Source: Edaphochlamys debaryana (lineage: Eukaryota > Chlorophyta > Chlorophyceae > Chlamydomonadales). From it: a stretch of 64,000 bases of DNA. Below, piece by piece: positions 37,152 to 49,733 of this stretch (position 1 is its first letter; every line of letters begins with the position of its first letter). The position numbers and the translations under genes were made by a program. Where the stretch lies: NCBI GenBank assembly GCA_016858145.1, contig JAEHOE010000017.1:248001-312000 (forward strand), given 5' to 3'. The notes below the pieces were generated by a model. It searched no databases, was not told the origin of the DNA, and was given only the letters and a program-made list of their open reading frames with translations.

Positions 37152-37777
37152 GCTGGGTACTTTGAGTTCAGAGGGCTCTGCTGTCTTCAAGGGACTGGGG
37201 ATGTCCTGGGCGGCTGGGGGAGGGGAAGGGGCTCAGGGTTGGAGGCTCCAATTGCAGGGGGCTACACGAGCAAGGGGGGAGAGGCAGGCTCTCCCACAAT
37301 CTGAACGTCACAGCCCTCCGCCCCCCCTTTGGCCCCCGCCGCCGAAGCTGTCGTCCCCCACCCTTAACCCCTTCATTACTCAGTCTGCCGAGCAACTCTA
37401 ACTCTCATTGCTACCCACTGATTGCTACCCACTTTACTCAGGTGCCTCCACACGTGAGCCTGCATTCGTGCGGTGGGTGTTCTGCTGCGGAGGTGACCGT
37501 GTGGGCGTCGGGACAGGGCAGCAGTGACGGGGTCAGCTGTGAAGACAGTTGGACTGACTCCTTGCCCCACCCGGGCGGCTAAAGGATAACACAAAGGGGC
37601 CGGCTGGGGGTGTGGGAACGTGGCTTGCCGGCTAAGCTGGGGACCCAAGCGGAAGGCTCCACGCCAATAGGCCAATCCCCTGGGGGGGAACCTTGCTGTG
37701 TCCCATCCTGCAGACCCCCGCGCACCGGACCCCCGAGCAGGATCCCCCTGCCTCCAGTGAACTCCAGCCAGGTTGGT

Positions 37778-37793
37778 GGTGTTGAGAAACACC
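37778..37793 (-). terminator. Histone 3' stem-loop (H2B, cluster 2)
   Basis: GGTGTT-TCTC-AACACC on the minus strand, 60 bases after the H2B stop. Confidence 0.9.
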
Positions 37794-37853
37794 GGGTGTG
37801 GGGTTGCATGCAGTGGTGCACACGTGTGGGCAGGCCAGGCGCCGGGGAGACGC

Positions 37854-38327
37854 TTAGCCCGAGGTGAACTTGGTGACGGCCTTGGTGCCCTCAGACACGG
37901 CGTGCTTGGCCAGCTCGCCGGGCAGCACCAGGCGCACGGCCGTCTGGATCTCGCGGGAGGTGACGGTGGGCTTCTTGTTGTAGCGGCTCAGCTTGGAGGC
38001 CTCGGTGGCCACCTTCTCGAAGATATCGTTGATGAAGCTGTTCATGATGGACATGGCCTTGGAGCTGATGCCGGTGTCGGGGTGAACCTGCTTGAGCACC
38101 TTGTAGATGTACAGCTTGTACGTCTCCACCTTGCTGGCCTTCTTCTTGCCCTTCTTCTTCTCAGCGCCCTCAGCGCCCTCGCCAGCGGGCTTCTCCTTCT
38201 TGGGCTTCTTCTCCTTCTTCGGAGCGGCCGCCTTCTTGGCCTTCTTCTCGGCCTTGGGCTTGGCCTCAGCCTTCGGGCCGTCGGCGGCCTCGGCGGCAAC
38301 AGGCTTCTCGTCCTTCTTGGGGGCCAT
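37854..38327 (-). CDS. H2B: Histone H2B (cluster 2 copy)
   Basis: 157 aa, intronless. Identical to 22908-23381 except Glu at residue 50 ([11 protein letters not shown]) in the basic tail, where cluster 1 has Lys. This is the only amino-acid difference I see among the four duplicated histone pairs. It is divergent from H2A. Confidence 0.97.
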   Translation of the reverse strand: MAPKKDEKPVAAEAADGPKAEAKPKAEKKAKKAAAPKKEKKPKKEKPAGEGAEGAEKKKGKKKASKVETYKLYIYKVLKQVHPDTGISSKAMSIMNSFINDIFEKVATEASKLSRYNKKPTVTSREIQTAVRLVLPGELAKHAVSEGTKAVTKFTSG

Positions 38328-38647
38328 GGCGACGAGTTGAGAGTCGCGAGTTGCGAGCTGGTGAGCGAGTGTATACGTAGCTGTGTGGACGTAGAGCGCA
38401 GATAGCTGTGGCCAGGAGCAGCGCGAGGGCTATATGGGGAGCGGGGCTCGGGCGAGGCGGTTGCAAGGTCGGTGGGACAACGACCTGCCGTACGCTCGGC
38501 CACCGGTGTCGCCGGTCCTCCCTCGCGAACGCCTACAAGAGCGCCTCCAGCTCCCTCGAGTTCTCAAACACGCTCTCTCTCCTCATATCCCCAACCTCCC
38601 GCAACTCCCTTCTCCGTTCGAGCTCTGCCTCCCCGCAACATCCCAAG
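38328..38647. promoter_or_regulatory. Divergent H2B/H2A promoter, cluster 2
   Basis: 320-base spacer, the same length as in cluster 1. TATAT at 38431-38435 is placed for H2B (minus). The CCACCGACCTTGCAACCGCC and CTCGCCCGAGCCCC blocks are conserved (reverse complement at about 38445-38485). A few substitutions lie in the H2A leader. Confidence 0.7.
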
Positions 38648-39040
38648 ATGGCCGGCCGTGGCAAGGGCAAGACCTCCGGCAAGAAGGCCGTGAGCCGCAG
38701 CTCCAAGGCGGGCCTGCAGTTCCCCGTGGGCCGCATCGCCCGCTACCTGAAGAAGGGCAAGTACGCTGAGCGCATCGGCGCTGGCGCCCCCGTGTACCTG
38801 GCCGCCGTGCTCGAGTACCTGACCGCCGAGGTGCTGGAGCTGGCCGGCAACGCCGCCCGCGACAACAAGAAGAACCGCATCGTGCCCCGCCACATCCAGC
38901 TGGCCATCCGCAACGACGAGGAGCTGGGCAAGCTGCTGGGCGAGGTGACCATCGCCTCCGGTGGCGTGCTGCCCAACATCCACGCCGTGCTGCTGCCCAA
39001 GAAGTCCAAGGGCGGCAAGGGCGAGGAGGGCTCGGCCTAA
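38648..39040 (+). CDS. H2A: Histone H2A (cluster 2 copy)
   Basis: 130 aa, intronless, protein identical to 22195-22587. The ATG at 38648 gives the expected [13 protein letters not shown] start. The upstream in-frame open stretch is promoter. Confidence 0.97.
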   Translation: MAGRGKGKTSGKKAVSRSSKAGLQFPVGRIARYLKKGKYAERIGAGAPVYLAAVLEYLTAEVLELAGNAARDNKKNRIVPRHIQLAIRNDEELGKLLGEVTIASGGVLPNIHAVLLPKKSKGGKGEEGSA

Positions 39041-39078
39041 GCGCACTGCCTTCGGCAACGTGCCAAGCAACAGAACCC

Positions 39079-39094
39079 GGTGTTTCTCAACACC
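39079..39094 (+). terminator. Histone 3' stem-loop (H2A, cluster 2)
   Basis: GGTGTT-TCTC-AACACC, 38 bases after the H2A stop. Confidence 0.9.
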
Positions 39095-39530
39095 ACCCCG
39101 CGCTGTTGGCTCTTGGGGTTGGGGGATGGCGGGGAGCAGGGGCCACACGCCGTCCACGCCCTTGGCTTGCATGAGCCTTCAAGGTTGCATGAGCCCTGAA
39201 CACGTGCTCACCATCCCCTGCCACCCATAGCCAGTTGCACTGCCCAGTGCCTCTGGGGCTCCGACACCGGCTACGATACCTGTCACCCTTTGCCTCCTCT
39301 CCGTGTGCCTGGCCCGTCATGGAGCACCATCCCACAGCCAACCACGGTGACAGGCGACATCCAGAGTCACCAGCGCCCACGGGAGTCCTGTCTACCACCT
39401 CGCACAGCCAACCGGCACCACCCCGGCCACGGCCTGCAACCTCATAAAGCCAACCGCCGTCAACCCCGCCAACCAGATAGGTGGGAGATGTGCGGCACAC
39501 CGGTCGCACCACTGCGCACCCAGGGACCCA

Positions 39531-40971
39531 TGCCATTCCCTCCACCGGGTTGCTCCGCTGCCACATCGCCCGATTCGCCCCACGACAGGCCAGGCGGCAC
39601 TCTGCAACCAGCATGACAAGCGGTAGGTACTTCCCCTTGCGCGAAAGCTCAATCACTTCGCCCCGTGGGGTTGTTCACCCACCTGCAATAACTTCCCCTC
39701 GTCATCACTCGCTGCATGCGGCAGCGGAGGCAGTCGTGTCCCGCCCCCAGGCGGCCTGCCGACAAAGGCATGGCCGCAGGGTCTGAAACCACCACCTCCC
39801 ACCCTCACCGACTCCTGTCTGCCAGCCAGCAGCCCAACAGAATGGAACATCCCAAACCACGACCCTAGTTCAATCAACCAGGCACCACGGCACCCCATTA
39901 CGCACCAGATGCATCATCCGCATAATACCGGTCATACACCTTTCATCTCTCCATGCCGGATATGCGCCATTTGGTGCTGTTTCCATGCGGCATGCAGCTT
40001 TACCTCGCCTGTATTCAGTTTAGCAATCACTGTTCGGGCATCCACCACCCTGCTCCTATTCCCCATTCCCCCTGCAATCACCCATTGCACCATACATAGC
40101 CGGGCCTCCGCCCACGCTGCCACCAGCCCACCACCACCATCACCACCATCCCTACCAGCGCTGCACAGGTACCAGTCGCGTCCCTCATTTCACATTTCTG
40201 ATACCGTAAAAAGGAGTTTTGCCGTACCGTAGTCATGATTCAACATGCCATTTCCCCAAAACATTGGGTTTGGTACCTACCCACGCGTAACTCGGAGAGG
40301 TGATGATACATCATTCCGTGCCAACGAAGCTTCCCGCCCCCCATAAAAGCACGCCACCCCACGCACGCTGCCAAAGCTCAACATGCCTACGTATTCAGCC
40401 CTCGTACCAAACACGCAAGTGACCACAGGTCAAACGTCACCTCGGCGCACGACAACCTTGCAACCATGTTTGTTCCCTCTGTCTCTGCAATGCGTCCTGT
40501 GACCTGCCATCCCCGGCTCACAACCGGCCGCCACAGCTGTAGATGTCCAGCTCCCTCCTGTCCGACGCACCCCAACTACCGCCAGCGGGCTGAATAGCAG
40601 AACTGCACATAAAAACCGCAAAAGACTCCAGTAAAAGCTCGCCTCGGCCTTGGTTACGTCCTAACATGCTGGAACAGGATCTTGCCACGCATAGCATTCA
40701 AAACAAGTTTCCAAACAGCAGTGCGCCGACCAGTTGCCAGTCGGCCACGGCAAAGGGGGCAGTGAGCAGGATCAGGTCCAGTAAGCAGGATCAGATCCAG
40801 TACGCAAGATCACCTCCCCATGCAACATTCCTCCGACTCCAATACCTCAACTCTCTCCCCATGCTTCTGCACGCAGCTGCGGTGAATGCTGCAGTTGATT
40901 GCGCGAAAGTCCGCAAATTCGGAACGCAGGTTTCTTGCCCAACATCAGGATTGCGCGCTCTGACATGCACG
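39531..40971. other. Intergenic region between histone cluster 2 and the cyclase gene
   Basis: About 1.4 kb, AT-richer than the surroundings, between convergent genes. No ORF here has recognisable protein character. It presumably includes the cyclase 3' UTR. Confidence 0.5.
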
Positions 40972-43900
40972 TCACACGCCGTTGGGCGCCCATAAGTAGG
41001 TCTCCATGACGCCCTTGCCCTTGACCTCGATGCCCCCGGTGGCCCTCCACCCGTCTTGAGCCTTGGTACTGAGAAGAGCGTACTGCGGGTGAGAAACACA
41101 CTATTGGTCATGAAAGAAGATTAGGGAAGAGACTGTGAGGGGCCGCGAGCACCCCGCCCGTGTTTGCACGCACCGTGTCGCTGCTGACGTGGATGCTGCC
41201 GGGCTGTGACGCCGTCTCCATGCGGCTGGCCGTGTTGATGGTGTCTGCAAGGCAGCAGGGGTGGGAGCGAGGGGGGCGGGGGGGTCCAGGGAAGATCAGC
41301 AGCCAGCTAGAGTGGTGATAGAGGGTACGTGCAGGGCTGTCATGGTCCTCTCCCGCTACCCCTGTTGTTATGCGGAGCGCACTGGCAAGCTAGGCAAGTC
41401 ATGCCTCCGTTCCGCCGCAAGCTGCGCACCCACCTCCAAAGAGGCAGAAGCGGGGCATGTGCGTACCCACGACGCCGCTGACCACGGGGCCGGAGTGGAT
41501 GCCCACCCGGATCTTGACGGGCTCGCCCGTGGTAGGAAGGGCCACCGCTGCGGCCACCCGTAGCATGGCCTGCACAGGGGCCGCCGGGGCAGCGAGCGGT
41601 GAGAGTTTTAGGATGCGTGGGGTGGACGCGTGAGCGGTCAGTAGTGTGCGTGACGTGACTTGTGCATGTAAGCCCCAACTAGTGGCAAGCAAACCGCAAA
41701 GAGAGGGGGCGCACCAGCCAACAGACATCCGCATCGACACAAAATCCGCATTGAACCCCCGGTCGTTTGGCCCGCAAGGCTCTGTCCCTCCCGGCCCCTC
41801 CGCCGCTCCCGTGCCCCGAAACTTCGCCCCTCCCTCGCTCACGTGTGCAAAGGCAAACACCCTGTCCGCCTGCCGCTCGTCGGCCGCGCCCTCCTGCACC
41901 GCCGCCATGCCGTCGGCGTCCTTTGCGATCAGCCCGCCGGCCACCACATAGCAGTCGCCGATGGTCTCCACCTGAGCGGACAACACGATTGGGATCGAAA
42001 CTTCGAAAGGCGTGCCCCAAGCATGGTTCCCCAGGATTCATTCCCCAGGACAGCACGCACCCACACTTGCCGCTCGCTCCCCAAACCGGTTGGTCTTAAC
42101 GGGCACGCTAGCTGCCCCCGAGCGACAGCATAGCCTGACGCGCACACGTGACCCAGGCACGAAGGGAGGGCCCACCTTGTAGACTCCGCACTGGTCTAGC
42201 ATGGCGTCGAAGCGGGTGTACAGGTCGTTGAGAAACGCCATGACAGTCACGGCGGGGAGCAGCTTGCACATGGGCGTGAAGCCTGCGGAGGGACGGGTGC
42301 AGAGCGCATCCTAAGACATCGGTTTAGGTGCCGCCTAGGTGAGGTTCCCCTTGAGGCAACCAGGCCCCCCTGGATAGACAGGTGGAAGCCAGCAGCGCTG
42401 GGCGGCCCCCCCCTTCTTGGCTGCCCATTCATCACCACACGTTTCGCCCACGCGCGCACCTTGGATGTCGGCGAACAGGAGCGTGACCTGTTGGGAATCC
42501 GGGCACATGCAATGGCAACGGCGTCACCACACCAGCGGGGTGCCCAAGTACTGTGGGCGGCGCCCATGCACAGTGCTGCTATCTTCCTTTCGTTCTCGTG
42601 CATGTTTTGATTCTGAGGGCTCTGCACGAAAGCGTTTTGGCAACTTTCGTGCAGGGGTCACGAAGGATTCTCCCCTGGAGACCCATGTTTCGTGCCCATG
42701 TACCGAAGGTTTTGGCTCCTAATGACCCCCTTTCGGGCATCTGGGCCAAGCTGGGGAACACTTTCCGACAAGGCTATCATGCTGACGCAGCACCAAACGG
42801 TGCCTGCTGTGTGCGCCCTCAGCTGTGCATGGACAGATCAAGGTTCCCTGTAGCGGGGACCACTTCCTACCGAGGGGCCCTTGCGCAGGGCCCTAGCGCA
42901 GAGCCCTTTGTATCGAAACCGAAAGCCCGTGAAAGCCAACTTTCGTGCACATGTACCGAAAGCCACGGCCCCCTGGGCGGGTACTTTCGGACACAGCCAA
43001 GAGCCAAGCCCCAGGAAGATAGCAGCACTGCCCATGCATCTACCTCCAGCGTCAGCCCAGTCAGCACGCACTCCCTGACCGTGCATGCCACGCACACACG
43101 CCCGGAGCGTCTCGAAGTGCTGTCTCGAAGTACTAACGTATCGGCCTAGAAGCCGCTCTCCAGTAGCTACGGCACCACTACGCCGCCCCTTACCTGCGGG
43201 TGCCACGTGGCCAGCTGCGTCCAGTCGTGCACGTGGGGCCGCCACGGCTGTACGGCCGACCCGGGGGACTGCCCCAGGCCGCCCTCGGCTGCGCCCGCCG
43301 CTGCGTGGGATGAGTCATCAGCCTGGCCGGCAGGCGGCACTCCGCCCGACAGGGCCGGCATGTGTTCCGGGGGTGGCGGCGGTGGCGGCGGCGGCGGCGG
43401 CGCGCTCTGGGGCCAGCCCCCGGCGGCCATGTGGGCCAGCACGTGGCGGGGGAAGACCTGCTCCAGCAGGCGGTGCTCCGCCTCAGAGACCTGCGGCATG
43501 GATGGTCGGGGCACACGCATGCAGGGATCGAGCTCTTTAGCTCAAGAGGTGGCCCCCGGTTACGGTACTCATCCTAGAGATTCAAAATGCGTCGTGTCTT
43601 GCTTGGCCCCGCCCAACCAACCAACCGCAGCGCGTGGGCCAGTCAAGCAACCCCGTCCCCAGGTACTGACTGGTGATGACTAGGAACGCAAGTGATGGCT
43701 TCCGCAGCCCCGCACCTGGGCGATGTGCCTCTCCGCCTCCACCTTGGCCGTCACGTCCCTCTGTACCAGCACCAGGTACCTCCCCCCGCTGGCGGGGTCC
43801 ACCAGGGCCGTCGCGCGCACCTCGTGCCACGCCTCCTCCGGCTCTGCGAGCCCCGCCCCCGGCGGGCCGCCGCCCCGCGCCCCGCCAGCCCCCCCCGGCG

Positions 43901-46900
43901 GCAGGTGCAGCGGAGGCTGGGCCGCATCTGGTGCAGCAGGCGGAGGCAACTGCCCGGAAGTACGCGCCATCGTTGGGGTCAGCGGCGATCCGAGGGCTGC
44001 CGGCGGGCCCCCGGCGCCGCCGCCGCCGACGCTGTTCAGGTCGAGCGGCGTCAGGCCGGCCACGGACCGGAACGGCAGCTGCAGCTGCGGGCCCTTCTGG
44101 TGGGAGGCTGCTGTGTTGGGGGAGTGGCCGAGCGAGTCCCCGGCAGTGCCAATGCGGTCGTCACTGAGCTGATGCGCGAGGGCGGCGGCGCGGGCCGAGG
44201 CGGCGACGGCGGGTGAGGCGGTGGCTTCCAGCGCCGCTCGGCCCCACATAGCCTCGACGCTCCTGGCCAAAGTCACGGGGGAAGTGGCCGCCGCCCCAAT
44301 CCCGCCCCCGGCCCCGCCCCGCCCGCCAAGGGCTGGGCGCAGACCGAGCACGCTGAGTCCGCTGGTGAAGCTGTAGGCGGACTTGCAGGGCCCCGTCATT
44401 CCGCCGCCAGTGACGGCACGCCGGCCCGTTTTGGGCGCGGCTAGGGCACGAGGCGTCGGGGCCCCGCCGGGTCGGTGCCTCAGCAGCCACGCGCCGCCTG
44501 TGGCGCCAGCGACTGCGTCCGCGTTCGCGGGTGGACCCACGCTGAAGAAGGCACGTGCTGAGGCGCTGCGGAAGGCGACAGCGGCAAAGCCGGCGCCCGC
44601 GCCGGGCCAATCGCCACTGGCGCGGGCGGCGGGCGTTACTGTGGCGGCGGCGGCGGCAGCGGCGGCGGTGGTGGCGACGGTGACGTTGGTGCCCCTTCCC
44701 AGAGTGACGGCGGTGCCGCTGTGCCAGCTGCCGACGCCGTCGGCGCCCAGCCCCACATCGACCGGCGCCGCAAAGGAGCCGCCGCCGCCGCCGCCGCCGG
44801 CGAGGGATTCGCGTGCCGGCAGGGCATTGGCTCCGCTGGCGTGCCGGCTCGCGGGGGCGTGGCGAGAGACGGCCGGGCGCGGCGAAGCCACTGGCGGTAT
44901 GGATGAAGCGAATTGAAGCAGCCGGGGTAGCTCAACGTGCGACGCGCTTCGCTGCACGGGCCAGTCTCCGCTGACGTACGCGTTGAGCGCGGCGGCCCGC
45001 CGGGCGTCGCGCGCGTGGCCGCTGCTATCCACGCCCGCGCCGCCGTCGGCGGCGGCAACGAAGGGGCCAGTGGCGTCCCTGTAGCTGCGGCATCCCTGGG
45101 CGCTGGTGGCGCTTGAGCCCGGCCGTAGGAACGCCTCACCCCGGGGAGTGCTAGCGCGTGCATCGTCACTGTCGCGCGTGGAGAGGCCCGCGTTGGATTG
45201 GTTGGCCCCCTCAAAATCGAGGCGGAGGCCGGGGTTCAGCGAGGGCGCGCGGGCGAGCAGGCCCGCAGCGGGGCGCCGCGCAGCTCCGCCGGAGCAGTTG
45301 GCGGTGTGGCTCCGTGCCAGCCCCGAGCCGCCGGCCGAGACCGCAGCCGAGGCTCGGTCGGATTCGCGGTCGAAGAGACCGAGGCCGCCGGCGGGGGAAG
45401 ATGGGCGGGGTCGCTGGATGGCCCGGCCGCCGCTCTGCTGGCGGCGGGTGCTGGCGTCGCCGTGTGGGCTGCTGAAGTGGGCGCTGGACCAGGGGTTTGC
45501 GCGCTGCCGCGCCGCGGCTGCGCCTATGGAGGTGCCGGCACCAATGCCGGCGCCGGTACCGGCGCCGCTCTGCCCGCCGTCCCAGACGCTGCTCAGGAGG
45601 GGCGCGAGCGTGTCGGTGTGGGCGGAGTGCTCCCCGCTGTTCGGGGCGTCGGCGGTGTGCGGTCTGGCGCCGCCGCTGGAGTGCCGCCCCTTGGTGCTGC
45701 GCCGGGGCCGAGAGGCAGCGGCGGCACCCATCCAGATGAGCCTCAACGCGGGTGGTCCCGCCGATCAACAGCTCCGTACACCCTTCGTCTAGCACTGCAA
45801 TTCGATCATTTCTATCGTACCGGTACGGTTACCGAGCTAGCTAGATAGCTGCCTTCGTGCGTAGTTCTGTACGAACCTTGTGGCAGCATCCAGGCCAGGG
45901 AGCTAGCGCGCGCAGCAACTCTGCCCTGACCCTGCTCCTTGAGGGGGGGGCCTACAGTGCATTGTTTGCCGTACGCAACGGCATCCCACCTGGCCGCAGG
46001 TGAGTCCCCCAACTGCAGAGCCGACGGCGCCAGAGTGCTGGGCGAAGGGCAGGCCCGGGAGTGGGAGAAGTGATGGCGGGGGCTCGCCTCGGGCGCCGGG
46101 AGCATGAGCTGCGACCGGGAGTACCGGTAGGCGGGGAACGAGTGGGTCAGACGGACGGGCGACGGGGGATTGCGGGCGGGTGGCGGTTCACAAGGTTGCC
46201 AAGCGGTTCCCTTGCTGTTGAGGCAGGGGCAGGGGCAGCATCCCCACTGCGGCCGGCACATGGCGAAGACCGAGCGCCCCTCAGCTGGACCGGCCTACCG
46301 CCCACGTGCTCGTGGCCATGGGGTCGGCCGACATGATCCGATGGGACGCCCTGCGGCAGGCAGCAGCAGGCGGAGTGAGGCGTGGGAAGGGTGACGGGGC
46401 GGGGGTCCCTAGCTTGAGCGGCAAGTTAATTTGTCGCTCAACCGGAACATCAGCCCTACCTCCTTCTGTCGACCCTGCACCAGAGTGTTCCCTTGCCATT
46501 CGCCGCCCGCCCAAACCCACCACTGGCGAAGCTCGGAGCCACCTGCTCCATGCGCCTCGCCCGCCCGCGAGCCCGCCACGCTCGCGCTGTACATAACCAC
46601 GTGCGCCGCCACGGGAAGATCCGGGCCGGAGGACGAGAACGTAGCCGCAGGGCCAGGCAGCGTGGGGGGTGTCCGTGGAGCCGTGGCGGGCACGACGGGC
46701 GGCGCGCGGCTGTTGGCAGGAGGCAGCCAGCAGTGCAACGGTACGTCGGTTGCAATGTCAGATGTCGTACTGGTATAGCTGGCGTACGCCGTGGATCCGG
46801 GGCGGCCGGCGGCGCTGATGGGAGTGAATGGGGACGCCGCCGCCAGCCTGCGCGCGCGCGCGCGAGTTGCGGGGAGGGTCTGTGGGGGCGAACCCGCCGC

Positions 46901-49186
46901 CGCGGCCGGCAGGTTAGTTACGTCGACGGCACCGCCGACGGGGCAGCTGAGCGGCGGGCTCCTGGTGCCTTGGCTGCCGCCGGTGAGCCCGAAGCTCCTC
47001 AGCGCCTGCATGGTCGCGGCCCGAAGCTCTTTCAGCATGCCCTGTTTGCTGCCGCGCCGCCGAGGCGAGGCGCTGCCTCCGCTGGCACGGAGTGTCCCCG
47101 AGCCCGTCGCCGCTGCCGCCGCCGCAGCCGCCACAGTAGCAGCAGAGGCAGAATGGTCCACCGTGGAAGTGCCGGTAGCGCTCTCGCTCGCGCCGCCGCC
47201 TTGGAGCATGCCGCCGCCGCAGCCACTGAGGCCCAAACCGCCGCTGCCGCCGAGGCCGAGGCCGGCTCCGCCCAAGGAGCTCCCGCCGCCCGTGAGCAGT
47301 TCTGAGGCGAAGGCGGCCGCTGAGGCGGCGACCATGGGGCAGAGCTCCGCCGCCTCTGCCTCTGGGCCTGACATGGACCCGGCCGCTGTTGCCTCTATGC
47401 ATCCCACCCCACATTGCCCACGTCCGGCAGGACCTGACTCCAGAGTCGGCCCCTGCGGGGGCCCACCGCCACGAGGGACGCTGGACGCGGGGGCAGCCGC
47501 GTGTTGAGGCGGTCGGCGGTGGGGCGAGGAGCCGCGTTGCAGGGACGTAGCCGCCGGCGGATGGGCCGGGGATGCGGCGCCGGCTGCCGCCACACGACCG
47601 TCTTGGAAGGCGGCGGGCACCCCGTCAGACCGGGGGAAGTCGGGGTGGAGAGAGGCCGGCACGCGCACGATGCCTGCGGTAGGCGAGGCGCGGTGAACGG
47701 GAAAGTCGAGAAAGTCGCTCGTGAGGGATGCGTGGGTGCCCCGGCGGGCTCTGGGTTATGCAGTGAGCACCACTCTACCTAGCACCACTCTACCTAGCAC
47801 CGCCAACACCTACCGCCGCCACACATTCATCTGCACGCGCATGCGCCTGGCAGCTTCACGTGTGCTGACCCGAAGGCCCCCTGCACTAAGCCGACAGGCC
47901 GCACCTTCCCAGATGCTCTGCAGCGGCTGGGGCGCCCCCAGCTGCGTGTGCTCCAACATCTGCACCAGCTTCGCCTCGTCCAGCGCAAACAGCTCCACCA
48001 GGGCACCCGCCGCCAGGCCAGCGCCCTCCCCCGCCGCCGCCGCCGCAGCAGCAGCAGCAGCAGCCGCTGCCAGGCTGCCACCCCGGCCCCCGCCGCCGTT
48101 CCTGTCCCTGTCCCTGTCCGCTCCGCCGCCGCTTAACCGGGAGGCCAGGAGCGCCTTGAGCAGCGCCCCGCTCTCGGAGTGACGCGATGCGAGCAGCTCG
48201 CTCAACCCCACCGCCGCCGCCGCAGCAGCCGCCGCAGCTGTCGTAGGAGCCCAGTCCGCCGCCACCCATGCCTCCGGGCCCAGCCCGGGCCCCAGCACGT
48301 CCGCCGGTGGTGCACTGGCACGAACGCCGAAGTAGCCGATTGAAGCTGCGTTCTGGAGGACCACAGCCCCACGCTCCGTGAAGACGGTTACGGCGATTGG
48401 GAGTCCGCTCCAGATAAGGTTCAGCAGGGCCTCAGCTGTCTGCAGCGGCGCGGCGGCGCCGGTGGCGGCTGCGGCAGCGTTGCTGAAGCATGATAATGAT
48501 GGCGCAGCGATGTCGCAGGAGGACGGCTGGTGTCGGTATGGTTGGTGGGCGGCTGCGGGGATGTCCGCGGGGGCGAATTCCAGCCGCGGAGAGGACGGCA
48601 CATGGGCACCGGCAGGCGACGAGGCCGGGACCCCCGAGCCAGGGAGCGTGAGGCGCACGAGCAGTGTGCCCAGCAGCTCCGGGGGCCCGTCCAGCCCACT
48701 GCTGGAAGCGCCTGCTGTTCCGGACAAGGGGCATAAGCAGCGAGGGACCAGGCGGCGTGCTGCGAAGGCGGCCTTCGCGGAGGCCTTGAATCTGCACGGA
48801 GTCGCCGCCAGCGTGCAGAAACCTCCGGACGTCAGGCAGGGCGCCGCCTCGAAGTCCCAGCTCCCGAGGGCCGCTCGCTCAAGTTGCTCTTGTACATCTG
48901 GCGCTAGTCGCCCAAGGAAGTGTGGACTGGCGTTCGGTCCATGGCGCGTTCCGTTCTGGACAAGCCGGGTGCCGAATTTGTTGCCCCAATCCAGTCTCCA
49001 GTAGGTGTCCACGCTACAGTGCTGTAGGCCCTGTGGCTGTACATATTGCGCCGGTGCCACACGAGTGTGCGACGCCGGCGGAGTCGCGCTCCGCCGGAGC
49101 AGCGAAAGCACGACCACCGCACTCTGGTCCTCACAGAACTGCTTCTTCAGTGCTCTGGGGCTGACCTCGAGCAGTAGGCGCGTCAT
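40972..49186 (-). CDS. PAS-associated class III nucleotide cyclase, probably guanylate cyclase
   Basis: Supported exons on the minus strand: 49186-47905 (possibly from 49219), 47673 to about 46409, about 45746-43716, 43490-43194, 42487-42460, 42282-42176, 41971-41843, 41569-41434, 41244-41174, 41082-40972. The last seven join in phase. A PAS-like segment lies in exon 1 ([20 protein letters not shown]), continuing to IWEG|IVRVP across the first junction. Its end, [17 protein letters not shown], lies after a roughly 600-residue low-complexity region. [20 protein letters not shown] then leads into the catalytic domain [14 protein letters not shown]. Metal-binding Asp are in FADIQGF and ETIGDCY. 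Transition-state Asn/Arg are in TINTASRME. Glu in KVETIGD and Cys in RFCLFGD are the residues that select GTP. It makes cGMP, probably as a soluble enzyme. Junctions between 45750 and 46410, and the true N-terminus, are uncertain. Confidence 0.82.
42571..43030. mobile_element. Non-autonomous hAT-like element (460 bp) in a cyclase intron
   Basis: The 17-base ends are perfect inverted repeats: CAGTGCTGCTATCTTCC at 42571 and its reverse complement ending at 43030. The flanks are an exact 8-bp duplication CCCATGCA (42563-42570 and 43031-43038). The interior has subterminal TTTCGTGC/GCACGAAA motifs and two copies of an ATGTACCGAA phrase, and no coding sequence. It lies wholly inside the intron 42488-43193, so it can be removed by splicing. 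The ends resemble those of the element at 23683. Confidence 0.93.
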
Positions 49187-49219
49187 ACGCGGAGCCCTGG
49201 CCCAGTGCTTGAGCCCAAA

Positions 49220-49730
49220 CTGGGAGAAGCGGGCTTAACCAGCTAATTAGGTCATCCACAATGTCTACGAAAGCAGCAGTAGCCCAGAGATAATCGCATC
49301 GCGCGCCTGATGGTCAGCAGCAGTCCGTGGTTTCCTTCGCGGTACGTGTGACATTAGGCAATGGCAGACAGCTTTCAATGCTAGCTCATTGATTTAAGGA
49401 GTCATTATTGAGTACATTGAGACGCCAGCGTGCCCCGGTTACGCTCGTCGACGACGGGTCCCGCTTCATTCCCTCTCTTCCTCTTGATGCACGAAGCCGT
49501 CTTGGTTGCCTCCATGACATGCCATCAAGTATTCCAGTTACAGATGGAGGCGAGGATGGGGACCTAGACCCCAAAACCTCAAGCCCGCGGGTTAACTTAA
49601 CTCCCTGCGTTAGGATCGCCCAGGCTTGCTCAGGAGCCGCCTCACATCCACGGGCCTGACTTGTCGACATAGTGAACTGGCATGACATCGGCTAACCGGG
49701 AGAGGACAATCGGCCGTTTGGTCACAGGTC
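49220..49730. other. Upstream flank of the cyclase gene
   Basis: An acceptor-like CTTCTCCCAG directly precedes 49219 on the minus strand, and 11 in-frame codons before the ATG at 49186 (FGLKHWARAPR) look coding, so an upstream exon is likely. I could not identify it in this stretch. It may lie beyond the transposon at 49734. Confidence 0.4.
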
Positions 49731-49733
49731 TGG

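Noticed and set aside
45211..45795. Frame starting [22 protein letters not shown] on the minus strand as a separate cyclase exon.
   Set aside because: It looks protein-like for about 22 residues and has an acceptor in front, but no phase-compatible partner could be fixed, and the rest of the frame is Arg-rich shadow. It is left as an unresolved part of the cyclase model.
49386..49688. Minus-strand ORF as an upstream cyclase exon.
   Set aside because: No splice sites in phase with 49219 and no PAS or membrane features; composition looks random.
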